Positions 1 to 6,570 of a stretch of 30,524 nt of DNA are shown piece after piece. The stretch is taken from the NCBI GenBank assembly GCA_021153165.1, contig JAGKTZ010000017.1:1-30524 (forward strand), in the 5' to 3' direction. A program made the position numbers and the translations under genes. The notes below the pieces were generated by a model, which was given only the letters and a program-made list of their open reading frames with translations, ran no database searches and was not told the DNA's origin. The first letter of the stretch is position 1, and every line of letters begins with the position of its first letter. This DNA comes from Prevotellaceae bacterium. Its GTDB lineage: Bacteria; Bacteroidota; Bacteroidia; Bacteroidales; Bacteroidaceae.

Positions 1-25
1 ATTTTATCGCTACATTTTTTTTATT

Positions 26-33
26 TAACTTTG
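26..33 (+). promoter_or_regulatory. Putative recA promoter, -7 box
   Basis: TAACTTTG matches the Bacteroidota sigma-ABfr -7 consensus TAnnTTTG and lies 40 bp ahead of the recA start codon. The expected -33 box would fall near the window edge, where only a T-rich run is visible, so support rests on the -7 box and position. No SOS/LexA-like palindrome is evident in the visible 72 bp. Confidence 0.5.
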
Positions 34-72
34 TCCGAAGTAACATAACGTATATAAACAAAACCTATAGAT

Positions 73-1098
73 ATGGCAAAAAAGGAAGAAATCGTGAGCG
101 CTGGCGGCAATAGCGAGAAACTGAAAGCACTGCAAGCCGCTATGCAAAAAATAGAAAAGGACTTTGGTAAAGGTTCTATCATGAAATTGGGCGACGACCT
201 TGTGGAAGAGGTCGAAGTTATCCCCTCGGGCAGTATGGCACTGGACGCTGCGCTCGGCGTAGGCGGCTATCCCAAAGGCAGAATCATTGAAATCTACGGT
301 CCTGAATCATCTGGTAAGACAACCTTAGCTATCCACGCCATCGCCGAAGCGCAAAAGGCAGGAGGTATCGCTGCATTCATCGACGCCGAACATGCTTTCG
401 ACCGCTTCTACGCAGAAAAGTTGGGTGTAAACACCGACGAATTGCTCGTCTCTCAACCCGACAACGGCGAACAGGCTTTGGAAATCGCCGACCAATTGAT
501 TCGCTCATCAGCCATCGATATTATCGTAGTGGACTCTGTGGCAGCCCTCACACCAAAGGCCGAAATCGAAGGCGAGATGGGCGACAACCGAGTAGGTCTG
601 CAAGCTCGACTGATGAGTCAAGCCTTGCGCAAATTGACTTCGACCATCAGCAAGACAAAGACCACCTGCATCTTCATCAACCAATTGCGCGAGAAAATCG
701 GCGTAATGTTTGGCAATCCAGAAACTACTACGGGCGGTAATGCTTTGAAGTTCTACTCATCAGTCAGAATGGATATCCGCCGCGTCACCACATTGAAGGA
801 CGGCGATACCCCCATCGGCAACCAAGTGCGCGTGAAAGTGGTAAAGAACAAGGTGGCGCCTCCATTCCGCAAGGCAGAATTTGAAATTACCTTTGGCGAA
901 GGCATCAGTCATATCGCTGAAATCGTAGACCTCGGCACCGAATTGGGCATAATCAAGAAGAGCGGCTCATGGTTCAGCTACGGCGAGACAAAGATCGGTC
1001 AAGGCCGCGAAGCTGTGAAGCGCATGCTCGAAGACAATCCTGAATTGTGCGAAGAACTTGAAGAAAAAATCACAGCAGCACTCAAGGAAAGAGAATAA
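73..1098 (+). CDS. recA: Recombinase RecA
   Basis: RecA is the cytoplasmic DNA-dependent ATPase that forms filaments on single-stranded DNA, drives homologous strand exchange and triggers LexA-type self-cleavage in SOS-competent species. The 341-residue protein has the full family length. Residues 76-84 are the Walker A motif GPESSGKTT, followed by the D-A-E-H-A-F segment near residue 104, the IIVVDSVAAL Walker B strand near residue 150, the loop L2 region containing FINQLREKIGVMFGNPETTTGGNA in two parts, and an acidic C-terminal tail. The start at 73 gives the usual basic N-terminus. It is followed 75 bp later by a same-strand dehydrogenase gene with no clear terminator between, so co-transcription is possible. 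In many Bacteroides genomes a peroxiredoxin (bcp) gene lies between these two; it is absent here. Confidence 0.98.
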   Translation: MAKKEEIVSAGGNSEKLKALQAAMQKIEKDFGKGSIMKLGDDLVEEVEVIPSGSMALDAALGVGGYPKGRIIEIYGPESSGKTTLAIHAIAEAQKAGGIAAFIDAEHAFDRFYAEKLGVNTDELLVSQPDNGEQALEIADQLIRSSAIDIIVVDSVAALTPKAEIEGEMGDNRVGLQARLMSQALRKLTSTISKTKTTCIFINQLREKIGVMFGNPETTTGGNALKFYSSVRMDIRRVTTLKDGDTPIGNQVRVKVVKNKVAPPFRKAEFEITFGEGISHIAEIVDLGTELGIIKKSGSWFSYGETKIGQGREAVKRMLEDNPELCEELEEKITAALKERE

Positions 1099-1173
1099 AC
1101 CCAGTCGGACAGTCGACATACCCTCGGCGAGAAATTTTGATATCCAAAAAATAGACATATATATAATAAGAAA

Positions 1174-2367
1174 ATGGGAAAAGTACTTATTATCGGCGCA
1201 GGTGGTGTAGCTACAGTTGCTGCACACAAAGTCGCTAAGAACACAGATGTATTTAGCGAAATTATGATCGCAAGCCGCACAAAATCTAAGTGCGATGCTA
1301 TCGTAAAAGCTATTGGTCGCCCCGACATCAAGACTGCTCAGGTAGACGCTGACAGTGTGGAACAATTGTGCGAACTCTTCCGCAGTTTCCAGCCTGACTT
1401 GGTGATGAACTTGGCACTGCCTTATCAAGACCTCACTATCATGGAGGCTTGCTTGCAATGCGGATGTTCTTACCTCGACACGGCTAACTATGAGCCCAAG
1501 GACGAAGCACACTTCGAATACTCTTGGCAATGGGCCTACAAGGAAAGATTTGAAGAAGCTGGCCTCACTGCTATTTTGGGTTGCGGTTTTGACCCTGGTG
1601 TGACAAGTATCTTTACTGCCTACGCAGCAAAGCATCATTTCGACGAAATCCAATACTTGGACATCGTAGACTGCAATGCGGGCAATCACCACAAAGCATT
1701 CGCTACAAACTTCAACCCTGAAATCAACATCCGCGAGATCACGCAAAAAGGTCTCTACTGGGAAGATGGCAAATGGGTAGAAACAGAGCCTCTGGAAATA
1801 CACCAACCATTGACTTATCCTAATGTTGGTCCAAAGGAAAGTTACCTGCTTCACCACGAAGAAATCGAAAGTTTGGTAAAGAACTACCCAACGATCAAGC
1901 GTGCTCGCTTCTGGATGACTTTCGGCGAAGAATATCTGACTCACCTCCGTGTGATTCAAAATATCGGTATGGACAGCATCGTGCCTATCAACTACGAAGG
2001 CCACATGATCCAACCCTTGCAATTCCTCAAAGCCGTATTGCCAAATCCACAAGACCTGGGCGAAAACTATGACGGCGAAACAAGCATCGGCTGTCGTATC
2101 CGCGGTCTGAAGGATGGTAAGGAGCAAACTTACTACGTTTACAACAACTGCTCACACCAAGCAGCGTACGAAGAAACCGGTATGCAGGGCGTCAGCTATA
2201 CTACCGGTGTGCCAGCATGTATTGGTGCGCGCATGTTCATGCTCGGTTTGTGGAAACGTCCAGGCGTGTGGAATGTAGAAGAGTTTGATCCAGATCCATT
2301 CATGGAAGAACTCAACAAGCAAGGTCTGCCCTGGCACGAAATCTTCGGCGGAGATTTGGAACTCTAA
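1174..2367 (+). CDS. Saccharopine dehydrogenase-family protein, likely carboxynorspermidine/carboxyspermidine dehydrogenase
   Basis: The predicted cytoplasmic oxidoreductase has 397 residues. An N-terminal Rossmann fold is clear: VLIIGAGGVA at residues 4-13 binds NAD(P). The central segment 'LGCGFDPGVTS' (residues about 131-141) and the C-terminal catalytic region fit the saccharopine dehydrogenase/Lys1 superfamily branch that in gut Bacteroidota makes carboxyspermidine or carboxynorspermidine from aspartate semialdehyde and a diamine, an alternative polyamine route. The family is known to sit beside recA in Bacteroidales. The matching decarboxylase (nspC) is not in this window, so the polyamine role is inferred from family and locus. 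A true lysine-pathway saccharopine dehydrogenase is the alternative, less likely in bacteria. It ends ahead of a strong hairpin terminator. Confidence 0.85.
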   Translation: MGKVLIIGAGGVATVAAHKVAKNTDVFSEIMIASRTKSKCDAIVKAIGRPDIKTAQVDADSVEQLCELFRSFQPDLVMNLALPYQDLTIMEACLQCGCSYLDTANYEPKDEAHFEYSWQWAYKERFEEAGLTAILGCGFDPGVTSIFTAYAAKHHFDEIQYLDIVDCNAGNHHKAFATNFNPEINIREITQKGLYWEDGKWVETEPLEIHQPLTYPNVGPKESYLLHHEEIESLVKNYPTIKRARFWMTFGEEYLTHLRVIQNIGMDSIVPINYEGHMIQPLQFLKAVLPNPQDLGENYDGETSIGCRIRGLKDGKEQTYYVYNNCSHQAAYEETGMQGVSYTTGVPACIGARMFMLGLWKRPGVWNVEEFDPDPFMEELNKQGLPWHEIFGGDLEL

Positions 2368-2421
2368 TAAGGCGTATTGCAATTATACAAAATGAAAATT
2401 GACGTATAATATATAGACTAT

Positions 2422-2470
2422 AAAATGCAAGAGAAGAGGATGCACACACATCCCCCTCTATGCATTTTTT
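2422..2470 (+). terminator. Rho-independent terminator after dehydrogenase gene
   Basis: A hairpin pairs AAATGCA (2423-2429) with TGCATTT (2461-2467), with an inner GAGGATG/CATCCCCCTC stem, and runs into a T tract. It lies 56 bp after the stop codon and closes the recA-dehydrogenase transcription unit. Confidence 0.75.
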
Positions 2471-2577
2471 ATTTATATTTTGCGTCAAGGATATTAGAGT
2501 TGGGGACAAAGCATCCCACATCGTTTGAATAGGGCACTACACCATTTCATTGCAACCTATAATTAAATTAACTCAAT

Positions 2578-4053
2578 ATGTTTAAAATTTTTCAAGGCTT
2601 TCACTTAGTTGAAAGATTACAACACAACAAGCAGACGCGTCGTAACGAAGCGATGCCGAAGCACTTGTTCAGCCTGCTCTTCACTTTGGCTGTGACTCTT
2701 GTACTTTGGAATATGCCAAAGGAATACTTTGGAATTCCTGAGTTGACAGTAGTTCAACAACGCACCATTGCACTTTTTGCATTTGCCACTTTGATGTGGT
2801 TGCTCGAAGTCATCCCTTCTTGGTGTACATCCGTTGCTATCATTGCGACATGTATCTTTACGATGTCAAATGATGCTTTCTTCACTTTCACAGCAGGTGT
2901 CGAACCAGAAAAGCTAGGTACTTTGCTCAGTTCAAAGGAAGTGATGGCTACATTTGCAGACCCCGTGATCATGCTCTTCCTTGGTGGTTTTATGTTGGCT
3001 ATTGCTGCTACAAAAACTGGCTTGGATGTTCGCCTCGCTCGCGTATTGCTCAAACCATTTGGCAAGCGCAGCGAAATGGTGCTCCTCGGTTTCTTGCTCA
3101 TCACTGGTCTCTTCTCAATGTTTGTCAGCAACACTGCGACGGCAGCGATGATGATTGCGTTCCTCACTCCTGTATTGAAGGCGTTGCCCGAAAGCGGTAA
3201 GGGTCGCATCGCTTTGGCTTTGGCTATTCCTATTGGTGCCAATATCGGTGGTATGGGTACTCCAATTGGTACACCTCCCAATGCTATCGCAATGGGTTAT
3301 CTTGACATCGGTTTCAATGAATGGATGCTCTTCATGATGCCTTTCGTATTTCTTATTTTGTTCCTTTGCTGGTTCTTGCTCCGCTTCATGTTCCCATTCA
3401 CTCAAAAGGAAATCGAATTGAAGATTGAAGGCGAAACTGCTAAGGGTATTCAACCATTTATCGTAAATGTTACATTTGTTGTTACCATCTTGTTGTGGTG
3501 CTTGGGCAAGGATATGACGGGTATCAGCGCAAATGCTGTGGCGATATTGCCTATCGTTGTATTCTGTACGACTGGTATCATCAAGCGTCGTGACTTGGAA
3601 GAAATCAACTGGTCAGTGCTTTGGATGGTAGCCGGAGGTTTTGCTCTCGGTTTGGCGTTGCAAAAGACAGGCTTGGCAAAGGTTCTCATCGACAATATCC
3701 CATTCGGTGCACTCAATCCAGTGGCATTGCTCGTTGTGGCTGGTTTGCTTTGCTGGGCTCTTTCAAACTTTATCAGCAACACAGCGACTGCTGCATTGCT
3801 CATCCCTATTCTAGCTGTTGTAGCAGAAGCATCGCCTGCTCTTGAAGCTATCGGTGGTTCACGTACACTGCTCGTGGGTGTAGCTATGGCTGCTTCGTTT
3901 GCAATGTGTTTGCCTATTTCAACACCACCCAACGCTCTGGCTCACTCAACAGGTTTGATCGAGCAAAAGCACATGGTGCGTATTGGTGTCATCGTCGGTA
4001 TCGTCGGCATGACTTTGGGTTACGGCATGTTGATCGCAATGTCAATGTTTTAA
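2578..4053 (+). CDS. SLC13/DASS family sodium-coupled anion (dicarboxylate or sulfate) transporter
   Basis: This is an inner-membrane secondary transporter of 491 residues with roughly eleven or more hydrophobic segments. The two signature sodium/substrate-binding repeats of the DASS family are present: SNT at residues 184-186 within SNTATAAMM, and again at 400-402 within SNTATAALL. Each is followed by a TPPNA motif (residues 232-236 and 449-453). This duplicated pattern is that of VcINDY-type elevator transporters, which import succinate, malate or related dicarboxylates with sodium. Sulfate or other anions are transported by relatives, so the substrate is not fixed by sequence. The first 25 residues are hydrophilic and basic; the ATG at 2653 (Met26, MPKHLF) is a plausible alternative start immediately before the first membrane segment. 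It is flanked by terminators on both sides and appears monocistronic. Confidence 0.9.
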   Translation: MFKIFQGFHLVERLQHNKQTRRNEAMPKHLFSLLFTLAVTLVLWNMPKEYFGIPELTVVQQRTIALFAFATLMWLLEVIPSWCTSVAIIATCIFTMSNDAFFTFTAGVEPEKLGTLLSSKEVMATFADPVIMLFLGGFMLAIAATKTGLDVRLARVLLKPFGKRSEMVLLGFLLITGLFSMFVSNTATAAMMIAFLTPVLKALPESGKGRIALALAIPIGANIGGMGTPIGTPPNAIAMGYLDIGFNEWMLFMMPFVFLILFLCWFLLRFMFPFTQKEIELKIEGETAKGIQPFIVNVTFVVTILLWCLGKDMTGISANAVAILPIVVFCTTGIIKRRDLEEINWSVLWMVAGGFALGLALQKTGLAKVLIDNIPFGALNPVALLVVAGLLCWALSNFISNTATAALLIPILAVVAEASPALEAIGGSRTLLVGVAMAASFAMCLPISTPPNALAHSTGLIEQKHMVRIGVIVGIVGMTLGYGMLIAMSMF

Positions 4054-4087
4054 GGTTTGATGTAGACTAACATCCACCATATATTAT

Positions 4088-4129
4088 GGGGAGGAAGCCT
4101 CGGTACAGAGGTTTTCTCCCTATTTTTTG
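4088..4129 (+). terminator. Rho-independent terminator after SLC13 transporter
   Basis: A 13-bp stem (GGGAGGAAGCCTC with GAGGTTTTCTCCC, including G-U pairs) encloses a 6-nt loop and is followed by TATTTTTT. It lies 35 bp beyond the transporter stop codon and upstream of the TPP riboswitch promoter. Confidence 0.85.
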
Positions 4130-4204
4130 TGCCCAGGCGGCATACTTTGTCCCCCTCCTTCATAGTTTCCGCCCCGCAGCGTGTGATGATTAGCAAAATA
4201 TGCT

Positions 4205-4212
4205 TACCTTTG
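4205..4212 (+). promoter_or_regulatory. Putative promoter (-7 box) of the thiamine operon
   Basis: TACCTTTG matches TAnnTTTG and lies 9 bp before the first base of the riboswitch P1 stem, so the transcript would begin almost exactly at the aptamer. I see no convincing -33 TTTG. Confidence 0.55.
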
Positions 4213-4221
4213 TGGCGAAAA

Positions 4222-4304
4222 GGCAAAGGGGTGTCCTTCCATTTGGAATGGGCTGAGAAAAGACCCTCAGACCTGAAGCAGATCATGCTGCCGTAGGGAT
4301 TGCC
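4222..4304 (+). promoter_or_regulatory. TPP riboswitch (THI element)
   Basis: The conserved thi-box is clear. P1 is formed by GGCAA (4222-4226) and TTGCC (4300-4304). It contains GGGGTGTCC, then GGCTGAGA (4251-4258), then ACCCTCAG-ACCTGA (4263-4276) and the 3' box CCGTAGGGA (4291-4299). TPP binding normally represses thiamine synthesis and uptake genes. A weak secondary hairpin (TTGAC at 4352-4356 with GTCAA at 4391-4395) lies between the aptamer and the pnuT start and has no U tract, so control of translation is as likely as termination. The element directly precedes a thiamine transporter and kinase, which fits. Confidence 0.95.
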
Positions 4305-4417
4305 ACCATCCGACAGCCTTTCTATATATTCACATTTTATCTCAGCACCCCTTGACTGCCTGTCTCACGACTCCGATAGTCTGCCACAGCGTCAAGATGC
4401 AATATTAAATATATCCT

Positions 4418-5002
4418 ATGGACCAATATATAGAACTCATCGGCACCATCGTCGGCCTCGTCTATCTCCTCCTCGAATACCGCGCCAGCATTTATATGTG
4501 GCTCGTCGGCATCATCATGCCAGCCATATACATATATATATATTATAGCGCCGGCCTTTATGCCAATTTCGGCATCAACATCTACTACCTCCTTGCGGCG
4601 ATATACGGTTATCTGTCGTGGCGAGGTTTTTGGGGGAAGAAGGGGCAAGATGAATCATTCTCGATCACTCGCACACCAAAGCGAGGGTGGTGCATCGCAG
4701 GGGTAATGTACGTTGTCGCACAAGCCTTCATCACTTGGTTGCTCATAAATTATACAGATAGCACCACGCCCATCATGGATGCCTTTACCACTGCCCTGAG
4801 TATTGTCGGCATGTGGATGCTGGCGCGCGGCTATATCGAACAATGGTGGACCTGGTGCGTAGTCGACCTGGCCAGCAGCGCCCTATATTGGCACACAGGG
4901 CTACACTTCACCGCAGGGCTCTACCTCGTCTATGCCATAGTCGCCGTATTTGGATATATGAAATGGAAATCTATGATAAACAATGAACATGTTGAAGGAT
5001 AA
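4418..5002 (+). CDS. pnuT: PnuC-family thiamine transporter PnuT
   Basis: This is an inner-membrane facilitator of the PnuC superfamily, 194 residues, with about seven hydrophobic helices. The family signature W-W-T-W-x3-D is seen at residues 143-150 (WWTWCVVD), and a YGYLSW motif at 63-68. PnuC members move vitamin precursors down a gradient, with retention by intracellular phosphorylation. Placement 113 bp after a TPP riboswitch and overlapping thiamine pyrophosphokinase makes thiamine the likely substrate, as opposed to nicotinamide riboside for PnuC itself. The last 20 bp overlap the thiN start, so the two are probably translationally coupled. The outer-membrane TonB receptor that often accompanies this pair in Bacteroidota is not present here. 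Confidence 0.93.
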   Translation: MDQYIELIGTIVGLVYLLLEYRASIYMWLVGIIMPAIYIYIYYSAGLYANFGINIYYLLAAIYGYLSWRGFWGKKGQDESFSITRTPKRGWCIAGVMYVVAQAFITWLLINYTDSTTPIMDAFTTALSIVGMWMLARGYIEQWWTWCVVDLASSALYWHTGLHFTAGLYLVYAIVAVFGYMKWKSMINNEHVEG

Positions 5003-5615
5003 ATACGAAGCAGTAGTCGTGGCAGGTGGCGAATATCCCACAGCGCCGATTGCCCTGAAAATATTGCACGAAGCGCCCTACGTCGTATGCTGCGACGGTG
5101 CGGCAGATGCCTACATCTCGCGCGGCGGAGTGCCCGACGCTATCGTCGGCGACGGCGACTCCATCAGTGTATGCAATAGGGAACGCTATGCCGACCGCCT
5201 GCACATCTTCGCCGAACAGGAGACCAACGACCAAACCAAAGCCATGCGCTTCCTCCATCAGATGGGCAAGCGCCACATCGCCATCGTCGGTGCCACGGGG
5301 GGCAGAGAGGACCACACACTGGGCAATATCAGTCTGCTCATCGAATATGCCCGCATGGGCTGCCGTGTCCACCTCTACACCGACCATGGTGTATTCATCC
5401 CCTGCCGGGACACCGTCACCCTGCCCAGCCATCCTGGCCAGCAACTGTCCATCTTCAGCATCACCGCCCACGGCTTCCGTGCCACCGGCCTGCGCTATCC
5501 GCTCTACGACTTCACCAATTGGTGGCAAGGCACCCTGAACGAATGCACAGCCGACCAATTTACGATCCATGCCCAGGGCGAATATATCCTTTTCCTGAAC
5601 TATTTCACCCCCTGA
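4983..5615 (+). CDS. thiN: Thiamine pyrophosphokinase
   Basis: This cytoplasmic enzyme transfers pyrophosphate from ATP to thiamine to make TPP, trapping vitamin imported by the upstream PnuT. It is 210 residues, the usual length. The family motifs are present: the CCDGAADAY segment at 36-44, GDGDS at residues 56-60 (metal/ATP), NDQTK at 82-86, and GATGGREDH at 103-111. The start overlaps pnuT; a second ATG at 4989 is equally possible. Its product is the ligand of the riboswitch at 4222-4304, so the operon forms a feedback loop. It ends 34 bp before an unusual inverted-repeat element that separates it from the convergent ABC transporter operon. Confidence 0.95.
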   Translation: MNMLKDKYEAVVVAGGEYPTAPIALKILHEAPYVVCCDGAADAYISRGGVPDAIVGDGDSISVCNRERYADRLHIFAEQETNDQTKAMRFLHQMGKRHIAIVGATGGREDHTLGNISLLIEYARMGCRVHLYTDHGVFIPCRDTVTLPSHPGQQLSIFSITAHGFRATGLRYPLYDFTNWWQGTLNECTADQFTIHAQGEYILFLNYFTP

Positions 5616-5649
5616 AAAGAGGATTTTTTTCACAACCACTTTAAGGTAT

Positions 5650-5737
5650 AAAAAAAAAGTCAAGACCTTTTTTAAATTTCGCGACGCCTCGTTAAAATTT
5701 CGCGACGGCTCGTTAAAAAAAGGTCTTGGTTTTTTTA
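5650..5737. repeat. Inverted-repeat element, copy 1 (bidirectional terminator-like)
   Basis: The left arm (5650-5673) and right arm (5715-5737) are complementary over about 22 bp (core GTCAAGACC with GGTCTTGG), with two G-U pairs in the RNA, and are edged by A and T tracts on both sides. The 41-42-bp interior is two tandem 21-bp units (5674-5694 and 5695-5715) with core TTTCGCGACG(C/G)CTCGTT, differing at one base. It lies between the convergent genes thiN (+) and the ABC ATPase (-), where it could terminate both transcripts. It is nearly identical to 13314-13399. Confidence 0.9.
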
Positions 5738-5772
5738 TTCGCCCAAATTCGTGCGATTTTGGGGGCGTCATG

Positions 5773-6447
5773 TCACACCTCGCAAGTGTCGACTATATGA
5801 CCGTCGAGCAGGTGAACGATGCGCATGGCATGGGCTGCATCCCTCTGCGAGTGCGTCACCATCACGATCGTCGTACCCTCTGCATTGAGTTCGCACAACA
5901 GTTGCATCACTTCGTAACCATTTGCCGAGTCCAGGTTGCCCGTAGGTTCGTCTGCCAACAGCAGTTTGGGCCGCATCACTACGGCTCTCGCGATGGCCAC
6001 ACGCTGTTGCTGCCCGCCCGACAGTTGATTGGGGTAATGCCCTGCGCGGTGACTGATGCCCATACGTCGCAGGATTTCCCTGACGCGCTCGGTGCGCTCT
6101 CCCTTTGGCACGCCCATATATTTCAGGGGCAGTTCGACATTCTGCTCCACGTTGAGTTCGTCGATCAGGTTAAAACTTTGAAACACGAATCCCACCTGCC
6201 CACGTCGGGCACTGGTGCGCTCGCTTTCCTTCAGATGTCCCACCTCTGTGCCAGCCAATTTGTAGGAACCCTCGCAGGGATTGTCCAGCAGACCGAGGAT
6301 ATTCAGCAAAGTCGACTTGCCGCAACCCGAGGGGCCCATGATTGCTACAAATTCGCCTTCGCTCACAGACAAAGATACGCCACCCAGGGCAATAGTTTCC
6401 ACCTCCTCGGTGCGAAATGTCTTCTTGATTTGATTCAGTTGTATCAT
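5773..6447 (-). CDS. ABC transporter ATP-binding protein, LolD/MacB type
   Basis: This is the cytoplasmic ATPase of a MacB/LolCDE-type mechanotransmission exporter, 224 residues. Walker A GPSGCGKST is at 38-46, the Q-loop glutamine at 90, the signature LSGGQ at 142-146, Walker B LLLADE at 162-167, the D-loop NLD at 171-173 and the switch histidine at 199. It is the last gene of a minus-strand operon encoding TolC-like, HlyD-like and permease subunits. A 122-bp gap to the permease gene contains an octamer repeat array. It probably energises the permease encoded upstream to expel a substrate across both membranes; the substrate (peptide, lipid or drug) cannot be inferred. Confidence 0.93.
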   Translation of the reverse strand: MIQLNQIKKTFRTEEVETIALGGVSLSVSEGEFVAIMGPSGCGKSTLLNILGLLDNPCEGSYKLAGTEVGHLKESERTSARRGQVGFVFQSFNLIDELNVEQNVELPLKYMGVPKGERTERVREILRRMGISHRAGHYPNQLSGGQQQRVAIARAVVMRPKLLLADEPTGNLDSANGYEVMQLLCELNAEGTTIVMVTHSQRDAAHAMRIVHLLDGHIVDTCEV

Positions 6448-6514
6448 TTTTTTACGATTTTTAGGGTTATAGGTTTTTGGTTCAGGGGCATGGAGCGGTC
6501 AACGATTGTTTGAT

Positions 6515-6570
6515 AGTCCACTCGTACGCTTGTCTACCCGTCAACTCGTCAACTTTTCCACCCACCTACT
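6515..6570. repeat. Degenerate octamer tandem array 1
   Basis: Seven consecutive 8-bp units can be read on the plus strand: AGTCCACT, CGTACGCT, TGTCTACC, CGTCAACT, CGTCAACT, TTTCCACC, CACCTACT. The consensus is near CGTCNACT. The array fills half the gap between the permease and ATPase genes and its last base overlaps the permease stop codon. Similar arrays occur at 20936-20973 and 22013-22049. Confidence 0.65.

Noticed and set aside
967..2127. Long minus-strand open frame (386 codons) across recA and the dehydrogenase gene
   Set aside because: It is antisense to two well-supported genes, has low-complexity Cys/Phe/Val-rich translation and no family motif; it is a codon-bias shadow.
4352..4395. 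Riboswitch terminator between the TPP aptamer and pnuT
   Set aside because: The TTGAC/GTCAA stem is interrupted by bulges and has no U tract after it, so I did not call a terminator.
4971..5771. Minus-strand frame (266 codons) opposite thiN and through repeat copy 1
   Set aside because: It is antisense to thiN, and its N-terminal part (FFNEPSRNFNEASRNL) is only a translation of the repeat element. The same peptide arises from copy 2, showing the repeat and not a protein family.
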